Source: Bacteroidota bacterium
GTDB taxonomy: Bacteria; Bacteroidota; Ignavibacteria; Ignavibacteriales; Ignavibacteriaceae
Length of the DNA stretch: 17,781 bases
Assembly: GCA_021796135.1 (NCBI GenBank)
Contig: JAJYOQ010000026.1
Span: forward strand, 1 to 17,781
Direction of reading: 5' to 3'
Part shown: in pieces, positions 1 to 8,250 of the stretch
How the letters are laid out: each line of letters opens with the position of its first letter
Position numbering within the stretch: position 1 is the first letter of the stretch
Program-made: the position numbers and the translations under genes
The notes under the pieces: model-generated
Database searches by the model: none
What the model was told of the DNA's origin: nothing
What the model saw: only the letters and a program-made list of their open reading frames with translations

Positions 1-3
1 GTT

Positions 4-675
4 TCAAGGAGCACCTGGTTCGTACCCAAATAATTCCGATTCTAATAAGCTTTCAGGAATAGCATTACAAATAATATCAACAAATGGCGAAGCTTTTCTT
101 TCACTTAAAGTATGTATTGCTTTTGCAAGATGCCCTTTGCCTGTTCCTGTTTCTCCAAGAATAATTATATTTGAATCACTTTTGATTGCTACTTTTTTAG
201 CAAGTTCAATCACTTTAACGAAAGCTTCTGAGTTTCCGATTAAAGATCTAAAATCGTCAAATCTCTTTTCGAAACTATCGGCTGATAAATCCTCAGTAAA
301 ATAAGAACGGGTTGTTATTATTTCATTTATATATGAGATAAATTTATATAATTCATAAGGGAAAATAAAAATATCATTGAATCCAAGTTTAACTAATGAA
401 CTTATTAACAAAGCATCATTATTTTGAGTCACAAAAATAATTTTATTTTTAAGATTATTTTTATCCTCAAGAACTTTATTAAGATATTTTGATTGAATAC
501 TATTTATCTGGATTATAATAATTTCATTAGGTAAAATATCAAAAATTTTGGGGAAGGAAGAATGTGTATTCATATTTTTGAGCTCAAGCTGATTGACAGA
601 TGAGCTAATTGAAGACACGTCTTTTATATCAGAAAATATTTTAATCTGAATTTTATTTTTTGAGATCAAATTCAA
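4..675 (-). CDS. Sigma-54-dependent transcriptional activator, N-terminal part (truncated at window edge)
   Basis: Bacterial enhancer-binding protein, which would use ATP hydrolysis to open sigma-54 promoters. Residues about 8-120 have a receiver-like fold pattern: hydrophobic strand at 51-57, FVT at 81-83, GFNDIFIFP at 98-106. The phospho-acceptor Asp position after the third strand is Gln56, and the usual Lys-Pro is Phe-Pro, so it looks like a pseudo-receiver. The AAA+ domain begins near residue 145, with Walker A GETGTGK at 174-180 and the ELFGYEPGA segment at 214-222 that leads into the GAFTGA loop. A TGA then follows at once (plus-strand 4-6). A protein ending here would lack Walker B, the arginine finger and the DNA-binding domain, so this is either an edge or assembly error or a broken gene. 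The start is TTG, overlapping the TGA of the upstream kinase gene (TTGA); no ATG is available between the preceding in-frame stop and it. The family call is firm; the 3' end is uncertain. Confidence 0.8.
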   Translation of the reverse strand: MNLISKNKIQIKIFSDIKDVSSISSSVNQLELKNMNTHSSFPKIFDILPNEIIIIQINSIQSKYLNKVLEDKNNLKNKIIFVTQNNDALLISSLVKLGFNDIFIFPYELYKFISYINEIITTRSYFTEDLSADSFEKRFDDFRSLIGNSEAFVKVIELAKKVAIKSDSNIIILGETGTGKGHLAKAIHTLSERKASPFVDIICNAIPESLLESELFGYEPGAP

Positions 676-3600
676 ATACCCAATTCTATTATTCGTTTCA
701 ATGCATTTTCCCGGTCAGATCTTTTTAAGTATATGTCACGCAAGTTCTTATCCTTAATTAAATCAGCAAAATAAATAATAATTTCCTTAGAATAATGCAA
801 ATTTTCTTTTGCTTTACCGTAATTACCTCTTTGATAATAAGCGCACCCCAGCTCATACAATATTTTCCAAGTAAGCTCGGTAATTGTAAATTCTTTAATT
901 GCATCAAAAGCAGAAATAAAATATTCTATCGGTGAGAGAAGGTTCTCAAAATGTTTAATTTTAGATATTATACCAAGCATATATTTTTGTTCTGCAAACA
1001 TCATTACATTTTCTTTAATTAAATTATTTATATTATTAGCTGTTAGAGTCGCTAAAGCATCATCAATTCTATTTAATGAGATTTGATATTCCACAATTAG
1101 TATAGTAGTGGAAAAAAAATGAATTATGTCTTTTTGCTCATAGAAATGCGACTGAAGAGAAAGTAGAGATTCTTCTTTTGTAGCTGCAAAACCTGAGATC
1201 GATTTTTCAAGTTCAAATAAATATAAAAATTGGACCCTAATTTTATCTGAAATTGATTCCGTCTCAAGTAAAGAATAATTTTCCCTTACTATATTAGAAA
1301 CTCTTTTGAAATCACCAATTATATATATTAACTTAGCTAGTATAAATTGAGCAAAAAGTTCTTCTAACTTATATTTCAAATTTGAAAATATCAAAATAGA
1401 ATTTTCTATTGAATTTAGGGCCTCCTGGTAATTACAAATATACAAGTAAACTTCACTCAAATTTTCCAGAGATTGCGCCTCTCCAAATTTATCGCCGATA
1501 TTGGAAAATATTGATACAGCTTTTTTATAATTTTCAATAGCTTCAGAAAAATTCAGTTTATCATAATAATAAATGCCAAAATTGATAAGAAGTTTCCCCT
1601 CTTGTTCCAAATTTCCTATTTCTTTATTCGCTTTCAATGCAACTGTCCAAAAGTGTTTTGCACTTTCATGGTTCCCCTGAATATTATAAATAATCCCAAT
1701 ATTTGCATTCATTTGTGCTATTCTTGATGGTATATTTAATTCTTCATAAATTTTCTTTGCTTTTTCAAAGTATTCAACGGATTTATTTAAAACATCATTT
1801 TTAAATAATCCGATCAATCCTAAAATATTATAGCATTTAGCCTTATCTTCTTCTATAGTAAATGAGTTTGCTATAACAGAAATACAAATTTGATTTACCG
1901 ATTCAAACTTATTCATTTCGAACTCAGCACTTGCTATTTCAACTAGAATAGATTGCTTCCTTGTTTCATTTTTAATAGATGGCAAGAGATCGGTTAAATA
2001 ATTTTTCCCATTTTCATTTTCTCCCACTCCTATTAAGCAGACTCCCTTTAAAAATAATATATCATTTCTAAAATCTTTTTCCTGTACTCGAGTAAGAAGT
2101 TCATTTATAATTGAAAGAGCATTCTGAAATTCTCCCAATTTATAATAAATATTTACTAACCGATATTTGACATCAGTAAAATAACTTTCATTAAGTCGTA
2201 ATCTCAGAAGATGTAAAAGAATATTCTTTTGATATGCAAAAGCAGATAATTTTTCTGACGAATTCACTTCACTCCATAATAATTCATAACTTTTGATGTG
2301 ATTTTCGGATAATTCATAATGTCTGGCAATTTCAATTTTATTAAAGTCTTTAAAAAGTCTAATTAAATTATCAGCTATTTCCTTATGGTAATTAGTAGGA
2401 TTCTCAATTTTTGAATAAACATATTTTTTTAGACTGTCGGAAGTAAATGTGATACCATCATTTCTATTATATTGATGAAAAATATTTTTTTGTTGTAAAT
2501 CAGAAATACATAATGATACTGACTCAGATGATAAATACGTCAATTTTGATATAGTCGAAACATCCAGCGTTATATTAAAAGAAGAAATTAATTTTGTTAT
2601 TTCTAATTCTTCTATAGATAATCCATCAAGCCTTAAATTAAAAATTTCTCCCTGCGATCCCCTTAGAATTGAAACTTCCTTTTCAGTAGTTTTTATAGAA
2701 AAACCGGATGGCTTGTATTCTATAAGCTGAAGATAAATAATATCTCTTATAAAGGATACTATGTTCCCCGGAAGCAAATCGGCATATATCATTATTAGTT
2801 TTATTAAATCATTTTGTGGAAATCTTTTGTTGAAGCTTAAAATTACAAACTCCTCAACATTAGTACCGGTAAAGGGGTTAAGATATATTTTGTGGAGATT
2901 AAAAAAATATTCTGATATATAATTCAAATCAGAGTTTTCGGTAAGAATAACTTTTGTTTTATTTATCTGTAAAATTGGAATAATATTTTTGAAAATTTCA
3001 AATGTAAAATCATCATAAGAATTAAAGTCATCCAAAATTATAGTAAAATTGCTGAGCGTTGAAATTGAGGTAATAATTACTTTTAAATCTGCCATTAAAT
3101 CTTTAGGTGTAGAAACGAATATATCGTTAACTTTTTTCGATATATCGGGAGACAGAATTTCAAAGATAAATTTACTGAAGACAAGCTGATTTAAGAAAAA
3201 TTTTACAAATTCAAATCCAGTTTTAGCCTTGTTATTTTTAATTAATATTACATTCTCGAATCGATAATTTATTTCTTCAACAAGTGATGTTTTCCCGGAA
3301 CCCTGTGAGCCCCTTATAGTTATAATCTCATTACTTAAATTGTCATTAAAGAAAGTATTTATAATGTTTAGAATATCGGCTCTATCGGAAAATATCCGAG
3401 CCGGTATCCAATCCCTTATTAGATTCTGATCAATTGGCAAATTTAACGCTGATATTACTTCAATTGTATTATGAAATCTTTCATCAGGGTTTTTTGACAA
3501 TAATTTTTTAATTATACTAATTAAATTATTGTTATAATCAGATGGGGGATATTCAAATTCTTTTTCTAAATGGGCTTTGTAAATACCAAGTTCATCTTTT

Positions 3601-4235
3601 GTATCAAAAGGAAATTCTCCATAAACTAATTTATATAACAAGATTCCTAATGAATATAAATCGACTCTAAAATCATGATTTTCCTTACGCAATATTTCAG
3701 GGGCAATATATTCAGATGTACCCCTTATTATACTTTCACTGACCTGAGAAATGTTCTGAGCAAAACCCAAATCAATTAATTTAATAACGGGCTTATTACT
3801 AATTTCTGACACTAAAATATTTTCAAGTTTTAGATCGTAATAAATATAATTTGATTGATGGAGGTAATAGAGAGCAGAACAAAGCTGTTTAATAATATCT
3901 AAAATTACTATATTATTTTGAATTAGGGTAAAATTAGAAAGTTCTTCACCTCTAAAATATTCTAAAGTTATAAATAAAGATCCTATTGAAATATCTTTAT
4001 TCCCCGAGTAATTTGAGATTATACCAAACTCATTGGCTTTTATAATGTTAGGATGATTAAGTTTTCGTAAAGTGAAGAATTCATTCCTAAATATTTTTCG
4101 TTCTGTTTCCTGGCTATTACCAGGGAGGATTTTGATAGCCAGATCATTTCCCGGAAATTCAGAATCACTGCAGAGGAATACTTTGCTGCGACCTTCTCCA
4201 ATTTTATCTTTTACTAAATATCTTCCATTAATCAT
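672..4235 (-). CDS. Ser/Thr protein kinase fused to STAND-like ATPase and TPR array
   Basis: A 1187-residue cytoplasmic signalling protein with no membrane segment. Residues 1-270 are a Hanks-type kinase: glycine loop GEGRSKVF (13-20), catalytic Lys35, helix-C Glu52, catalytic loop YYDLKLEN with Asp134, Lys136 and Asn139, DLG (155-157) in place of DFG, APE (178-180), and the VDLYSLGILLYKL stretch. The HRD motif reads YYD, so it lacks the Arg of RD kinases. From about 280 there is an AAA/STAND-type NTPase with Walker A GSQGSGKT (309-316) and Walker B-like IILDD (399-403). Then comes a winged-helix-like stretch (about 540-620) and TPR-like helical repeats from about 640 to the end. The architecture resembles PknK or MalT-like kinase-ATPase-TPR regulators, but there is no LuxR-type C-terminal DNA-binding domain. 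The output may instead be the sigma-54 activator encoded directly downstream (TTGA overlap). Its start overlaps the end of the dppC-like gene by 8 bases, implying translational coupling. The signal and substrate are unknown. Confidence 0.9.
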   Translation of the reverse strand: MINGRYLVKDKIGEGRSKVFLCSDSEFPGNDLAIKILPGNSQETERKIFRNEFFTLRKLNHPNIIKANEFGIISNYSGNKDISIGSLFITLEYFRGEELSNFTLIQNNIVILDIIKQLCSALYYLHQSNYIYYDLKLENILVSEISNKPVIKLIDLGFAQNISQVSESIIRGTSEYIAPEILRKENHDFRVDLYSLGILLYKLVYGEFPFDTKDELGIYKAHLEKEFEYPPSDYNNNLISIIKKLLSKNPDERFHNTIEVISALNLPIDQNLIRDWIPARIFSDRADILNIINTFFNDNLSNEIITIRGSQGSGKTSLVEEINYRFENVILIKNNKAKTGFEFVKFFLNQLVFSKFIFEILSPDISKKVNDIFVSTPKDLMADLKVIITSISTLSNFTIILDDFNSYDDFTFEIFKNIIPILQINKTKVILTENSDLNYISEYFFNLHKIYLNPFTGTNVEEFVILSFNKRFPQNDLIKLIMIYADLLPGNIVSFIRDIIYLQLIEYKPSGFSIKTTEKEVSILRGSQGEIFNLRLDGLSIEELEITKLISSFNITLDVSTISKLTYLSSESVSLCISDLQQKNIFHQYNRNDGITFTSDSLKKYVYSKIENPTNYHKEIADNLIRLFKDFNKIEIARHYELSENHIKSYELLWSEVNSSEKLSAFAYQKNILLHLLRLRLNESYFTDVKYRLVNIYYKLGEFQNALSIINELLTRVQEKDFRNDILFLKGVCLIGVGENENGKNYLTDLLPSIKNETRKQSILVEIASAEFEMNKFESVNQICISVIANSFTIEEDKAKCYNILGLIGLFKNDVLNKSVEYFEKAKKIYEELNIPSRIAQMNANIGIIYNIQGNHESAKHFWTVALKANKEIGNLEQEGKLLINFGIYYYDKLNFSEAIENYKKAVSIFSNIGDKFGEAQSLENLSEVYLYICNYQEALNSIENSILIFSNLKYKLEELFAQFILAKLIYIIGDFKRVSNIVRENYSLLETESISDKIRVQFLYLFELEKSISGFAATKEESLLSLQSHFYEQKDIIHFFSTTILIVEYQISLNRIDDALATLTANNINNLIKENVMMFAEQKYMLGIISKIKHFENLLSPIEYFISAFDAIKEFTITELTWKILYELGCAYYQRGNYGKAKENLHYSKEIIIYFADLIKDKNLRDIYLKRSDRENALKRIIELGI

Positions 4236-5514
4236 TATTTAATCGGGGATTGAAATATTTGTTCAGTCTTCTTCCTAAATCATTTGCGGAATAAATCGTT
4301 AAAATTAAAAACAGTCCCGGAGATAATATCATCCACCATGCTTGAATTAAATAATTTTGCCCGGATTGAATCATAGCACCCCATGATGGGTACGAGCTGC
4401 CAATACCAAGTCCCAAATAGCTCAACGCTGCTTCTGCTAATATTACAGCCGCAAATTGAAAAACAAGATTTACTATAACAGGCGATAATATATTCGGCAA
4501 TATTTCTTTAACTAAAAGATTACTAGACTTCAAGCCAATCATTTTTGCTGTAATAAAAAAGTCTTTGCTTTTTATTGAGATAACTTCACTTCTTACAATT
4601 TTAAATAGACTCATCCAACCGGAAAATCCAAGAACTACTATAACTGATAAGAGTGAATTACCAAACAAAGCAAGTATAAGAATTACAAAGAATATTGCCG
4701 GGAAGGATAGAAACATATCTACTATTCTGCTTATAATTAGGTCTAAAAATCCACCCGAATAACCTGCTAAGAACCCAAGGAATAATCCAAGGAAAAGTGA
4801 AACTAAAACAGAACCAAATCCAATAAATAATGAAACTCTAGCTCCATAAACTAGTCTGGAAAAAATATCCCTTCCAAATTCGTCGGTTCCAAGAAGATAA
4901 AACATTCGCGAAATAACCGGCTTACCAGAGGAAATAGAAATAGTATCTTTCGGTAAAGTGATTTTCTCATCTTTTTCAAAGATATTAACCTCCTTTCCAA
5001 TATGAATACTGTCAGCAAGAATAATGTTTTCATCAAATGAATTTTTAATTACGGCTGCTCTTTCTGTAAAAAATTTACTCTGAATATTTCCACTTTCGTT
5101 ATTATTTGTTTTAAGATGAACAACTATAAGTGAACTAAAAGGCGGCAGCAAATATGTCTCATTCAAGTTCTTTTGAAAGTCAGGATTGACACTTGATATT
5201 AAAGGAGCAAAAATAAAAAACATTAAGAGAATTACTAAAAATAAAAATGTTGTGTTAATTTTTGTATCTAATACCTTTAGTTTATGTCTCAAATAAAATG
5301 ATACAATAGGAAAAATAACTATTAGCACAGAAGAGGTTATGATATCAATTAATGATAAATCAAAATGCAAAATTGCTAGATTATAGTTTTTTATAAATAA
5401 TTCAAAGATAGTAATTATTAGAGTATAAGTATTAAGAATTAAATTAATTTTTATAATAAAAACTAATAAACATATAGCTATTACAAGGTGCCAATTTTTA
5501 ATTCCGGGATTCAT
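4228..5514 (-). CDS. ABC transporter permease, DppC/OppC/NikC type, with unusual N-terminus and insertion
   Basis: Inner-membrane permease of a peptide/nickel-class ABC importer, partner of the DppB-like permease upstream. The diagnostic LGTDEFGRDIFSRLVYGAR lies at 208-226. The cytoplasmic EAA-type coupling loop (about 310-340, with ITAKMIGL and KEILPNIL) is intact, followed by the conserved EAALSYLGLG. At 428 residues it is some 120 longer than usual. There are about three extra hydrophobic segments (roughly 8-28, 30-45, 55-75) before the normal first membrane helix (89-107). A segment of about 75 residues is inserted between LPPFSS (123-128) and LGTDEFGRD; these are normally close together. 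The insertion looks strand-rich and probably lies outside the membrane. The ATG follows the dppB-like stop codon with no gap, and the 3' end overlaps the kinase gene by 8 bases. The substrate cannot be assigned from the permease. Confidence 0.9.
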   Translation of the reverse strand: MNPGIKNWHLVIAICLLVFIIKINLILNTYTLIITIFELFIKNYNLAILHFDLSLIDIITSSVLIVIFPIVSFYLRHKLKVLDTKINTTFLFLVILLMFFIFAPLISSVNPDFQKNLNETYLLPPFSSLIVVHLKTNNNESGNIQSKFFTERAAVIKNSFDENIILADSIHIGKEVNIFEKDEKITLPKDTISISSGKPVISRMFYLLGTDEFGRDIFSRLVYGARVSLFIGFGSVLVSLFLGLFLGFLAGYSGGFLDLIISRIVDMFLSFPAIFFVILILALFGNSLLSVIVVLGFSGWMSLFKIVRSEVISIKSKDFFITAKMIGLKSSNLLVKEILPNILSPVIVNLVFQFAAVILAEAALSYLGLGIGSSYPSWGAMIQSGQNYLIQAWWMILSPGLFLILTIYSANDLGRRLNKYFNPRLNND

Positions 5515-6501
5515 TTAATTTAGGAGTCCCTTAATAAGGCGCTTGTCCAATTTTACTTTTATTAAATCAGCAGCAAGATTTGTAATGATAACCAATATGC
5601 CCGAGACAAAAGTAGTTCCGATAATTAGCGGATAATCCCGGGAAAGAATAGCATTAATTGTAAGTCTTCCCATGCCTGGTAACCCAAAAATGACTTCAGT
5701 GATAAGGGCTCCGCTAAATAAGATTCCTAATTCAACCCCTGCCACTGAAATAAGGGGATTTATTGAATTGGGAACTATATTTTGCCTATAAATTTGTTTT
5801 TCGGAGACGCCGTTTGCGCGTAAATATGTAATGAAAGTTCGGGAATATACATTTTGAAGATTATCACGCAAATATTTATAAAACACTGCTATACCACCCA
5901 ATGATAATGTAACAATCGGCATTATTAAGTGCGATAAATAATCTAAAAGTTTTGGAATTACCGGAAAGGAGCCATTTTCAAAAGATGATATCCCGGATGA
6001 AGGCAAAACATTTAAAACAGATGAAAATATAAGAACAAGCAGAACTCCTATTACAAAAGTGGGAGCTGCATAAATAATAAGACTTATTCTGGAAATAGTT
6101 TTATCAAGTCTTCCATTAATTTTTTTTATAGAAATAGAAGCTAGGAAAAATCCGAAAACAATCTGAATTGTAAAGCTTGTAATTGAAAATAGGAGAGTGA
6201 AGGGAAGAAAGTCCATTATAACTGATAAGACAGGGATACGATAAGTGTAAGATATTCCAAAGTTACCATGTGTTAAATTTAGGAGAAAAGAACCATATTG
6301 ATTAAATAATGAATTATTCAGATTAAATGATGTTCTTATTTTTGCAGCAAGTTGCGGACTTAAACCAGGAGATATAAATTTTAAAGATGGATCACCGGGA
6401 GATATCCTTATCAAAAAGAAAAGGAAACTTATCAATAAAAATAATACTATGATTGAAGAAAAAATTCTTTTTATTAATAAAATAAAAAATTCTTTTTTCA
6501 T
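5515..6501 (-). CDS. ABC transporter permease, DppB/OppB/NikB type
   Basis: Inner-membrane permease of the peptide/nickel importer class; 328 residues, the usual family length. It shows the family layout: a first membrane helix at about 10-32, then IRISPGDPS, the motif GNFGISYTYRIPV near 79-91, and four to five further hydrophobic segments. The coupling loop YLRANGVSEKQIYRQNIVPN is at about 226-245, and the family signature EVIFGLPGMGRL at 269-280. It lies 6 bases after the binding-protein stop (TAG), and its own TAA directly abuts the ATG of the dppC-like gene, so the three are probably cotranscribed. It would form a heterodimer with the DppC-like subunit, powered by the ATPases encoded divergently from 8251. 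Assignment to peptide versus nickel transport is not decidable here. Confidence 0.92.
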   Translation of the reverse strand: MKKEFFILLIKRIFSSIIVLFLLISFLFFLIRISPGDPSLKFISPGLSPQLAAKIRTSFNLNNSLFNQYGSFLLNLTHGNFGISYTYRIPVLSVIMDFLPFTLLFSITSFTIQIVFGFFLASISIKKINGRLDKTISRISLIIYAAPTFVIGVLLVLIFSSVLNVLPSSGISSFENGSFPVIPKLLDYLSHLIMPIVTLSLGGIAVFYKYLRDNLQNVYSRTFITYLRANGVSEKQIYRQNIVPNSINPLISVAGVELGILFSGALITEVIFGLPGMGRLTINAILSRDYPLIIGTTFVSGILVIITNLAADLIKVKLDKRLIKGLLN

Positions 6502-6507
6502 AAGATG

Positions 6508-7245
6508 CTAATTATTTAATGTCCAGTTCCAAGCGTGATAAACTGCACCGAGCGGAGTGATATTGATATTATTAATTCTTTTATTGTACACAACATTATT
6601 ATTTATCCAATATAGAAAGGTAACTGGATTGTCTTTATATATTATTCGCTCCAACTCTTTATATAATTGATTTCTGATTTCATTGTTTTTTTCGGTATCG
6701 ATTTTCAGTAAGATTTTATCGGCATTTATGTTTTGATAACAGGAAAAGTTCATCGGCGTTTTTTTAAGATCTGAATACCAGAAAGATTTCATATCCAGCG
6801 GGATTGCGACGGACCAACCAGCCATCCAGGAATCAAACTCATGTTTAAACATCCTTTCAAAGAATACCTGCGGTTCTAAAGTCTCTATTTTTACATCGAC
6901 TCCGATTTCTTTTAAATCATTTTTTATTATAGTTGCAGCAAACTCTCTCAAGGGATTTCCCGATGGAATATATAAAGAGAATGAGAATTTTATACCGTTC
7001 TTTTCTAAGACACCGCTTTTGTTTATATCTTTCCATCCATCATCTGCAAGTATTTTAGCTGCTTTTTTAGGATCGAATCCCAACGGCTTCAATAAAGTAT
7101 CCAACGCATTCTTAAAAATCGGGGCAACTGGACCCGATGCTATTTCTCCTTGGTCTTTTAAGAACTCGTGCAGAATTTCCTTCCGGTTTATAGCGTAAGT
7201 TAATGCCTCTCTGACTTTTTGGTCGCCGAAAATTTTATTTGGCAC
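6508..7245 (-). CDS. Peptide/nickel-type substrate-binding protein, C-terminal half (separated by frameshift)
   Basis: This is the C-terminal half of the SBP_bac_5 (DppA/OppA/NikA family) lipoprotein whose N-terminal half is at 7316-8182. It has the family segment VREALTYAINRKEIL near its start, PLGFDPKKAAKILADDGW in the middle, and a typical C-terminal lobe ending YHAWNWTLNN. The GTG at 7245 is only the first start-like codon. The same frame is open further upstream to about 7341 and encodes GREYDYLAWNN, the conserved segment expected just before VREAL. The frame therefore belongs to the upstream half rather than to an independent gene. Removing one base from the A7 run at 7337-7343 would join the two into a protein of 557 residues, normal for the family. 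The stop lies 6 bases before dppB-like. Confidence 0.85.
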   Translation of the reverse strand: MPNKIFGDQKVREALTYAINRKEILHEFLKDQGEIASGPVAPIFKNALDTLLKPLGFDPKKAAKILADDGWKDINKSGVLEKNGIKFSFSLYIPSGNPLREFAATIIKNDLKEIGVDVKIETLEPQVFFERMFKHEFDSWMAGWSVAIPLDMKSFWYSDLKKTPMNFSCYQNINADKILLKIDTEKNNEIRNQLYKELERIIYKDNPVTFLYWINNNVVYNKRINNINITPLGAVYHAWNWTLNN

Positions 7246-7315
7246 AATTTTATTATTTTTTTTATAAATCTCCGGGTCGATATTATTCCAGGCTAAATAA
7301 TCATATTCTCTCCCT

Positions 7316-8182
7316 TTAATGGGATTTAATCGTAAATTTTTTTATCCCTGAAAGCTGTTTTAAATCTTCAGATTTTATATCTTCTGCCAAATCTATTTCC
7401 CCTTCTTTTAATTGTATTAGGCGCGATGTATAATCGGGAATAATCTTAAATATAATTTCTTTCGCACCGGAAGATTTATGAAGAAAAGATTTATCATTTG
7501 ATTTTAATATTATAGCCTGATTTTTTTGCCATTCTGCAAAATTAAAAGGACCATCTGTAACCGGATTCAATTGTTTTTCAATAGTAATTAAATTTTTTCT
7601 ATCGATATTTTGAAAAATATGTTTTGGTATCAAAGGTACAGTTAAATCAATTAGGTCAGGCGGAATATTTTTCTTAAAATTAATTTTTATTTTAAAGGGA
7701 CTCTCAATATCAAATGTTTTATTAATATCAATATGAAGTGAAGTATCTGTAACGAATGATTTAAATGTTCCATACCTGCTGCTTTGCACCGAAGGGTCTG
7801 AATATAAATCGTATGAAAAAGCTACATCTGCTGCAGTAAATGGAACACCGTCAGACCAATATACATCATTTCTTAATTCAAGAGTTACTGATGATGAGTC
7901 ACTATTCCAATTCCAATTCTTAGCAAGCATTGGTTCATCAATCAATTCCCCGCTTTTGTCATCCCATTTATATTGAATTAAGCTCATATATAACAATTCT
8001 GAAATATTCCCTTCATTAACAGTATAAGAAAATAAAGAGTTTGTGGATTCAATATCCGATGAAATGCCAATGATTATTTCATTTGGGTGTTTGTTAAAAT
8101 TGTTATTACATGATTGTAAAAAGACTATCAGGAATATAAAAACAATATATTCGAATAAATTAATTTTTTTTAGTATTTGCAA
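7316..8182 (-). CDS. Peptide/nickel-type substrate-binding lipoprotein, N-terminal half (frameshifted gene)
   Basis: Extracytoplasmic binding protein (SBP_bac_5 family) that would capture substrate for the DppB/C-like permeases. Residues 1-25 form a lipoprotein signal: basic start, hydrophobic core and lipobox LQSC with Cys25. The hallmark LRNDVYWSDGVPFTAADV lies at 103-120, and LIPKHIF and TDGPFNFAEW follow later. The frame stops at TAA (7316-7318) after SGIKKFTIKSH, well short of the usual family length. Reading the A7 run (7337-7343) as A6 instead gives SGIKNLRLNPIKGREYDYL and runs directly into the C-terminal half at 6508-7245. The start used is TTG at 8182; two upstream ATGs are out of phase because of a T8 tract (8181-8188). 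As the sequence stands the gene is broken. It could be a sequencing or assembly error, a true pseudogene, or a slippage-controlled gene. Confidence 0.85.
   Translation of the reverse strand: MQILKKINLFEYIVFIFLIVFLQSCNNNFNKHPNEIIIGISSDIESTNSLFSYTVNEGNISELLYMSLIQYKWDDKSGELIDEPMLAKNWNWNSDSSSVTLELRNDVYWSDGVPFTAADVAFSYDLYSDPSVQSSRYGTFKSFVTDTSLHIDINKTFDIESPFKIKINFKKNIPPDLIDLTVPLIPKHIFQNIDRKNLITIEKQLNPVTDGPFNFAEWQKNQAIILKSNDKSFLHKSSGAKEIIFKIIPDYTSRLIQLKEGEIDLAEDIKSEDLKQLSGIKKFTIKSH
7337..7343 (-). repeat. Homopolymer A7 (coding strand) at the frameshift point
   Basis: A run of seven T on the plus strand (A7 on the coding strand), in the context GGGAT-A7-TTTACG. The N-terminal frame of the binding-protein gene enters this run and stops 18 bases beyond it. 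The C-terminal frame is open only from this run onward, because a TAA (plus 7342-7344) closes it immediately upstream. The indel must therefore lie between this run and the stop, and the homopolymer is the natural place. Confidence 0.75.
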
Positions 8183-8250
8183 AAAAAATCCATAATTTTC
8201 ATCTTAATTTATTATTTTGTTATTTAAATACAAATGATTGATGAACACAT
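8183..8250. promoter_or_regulatory. Divergent intergenic region between binding-protein and ATPase genes
   Basis: A 68-base, extremely AT-rich gap separates the divergent starts of the minus-strand transporter/signalling operon and the plus-strand ATPase pair. By position it should hold promoters for both directions and is the natural place for shared control. I see no convincing -35/-10 pair, no sigma-54 GG-N10-GC element and no clear operator palindrome. The plus-strand start at 8251 has no recognisable SD sequence. The regulatory role is inferred from position only. Confidence 0.35.

Noticed and set aside
4565..4762. Open frame on the plus strand inside the DppC-like gene
   Set aside because: It lies opposite the strongly conserved LGTDEFGRD-to-coupling-loop region, and its translation resembles no family; it is an antisense shadow.
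7337..7343. Programmed -1 ribosomal frameshifting at A AAA AAA in the binding-protein gene
   Set aside because: A -1 slip leads to the wrong frame; the C-terminal half needs a net skip of one base, so the classic slippery heptamer mechanism does not fit.
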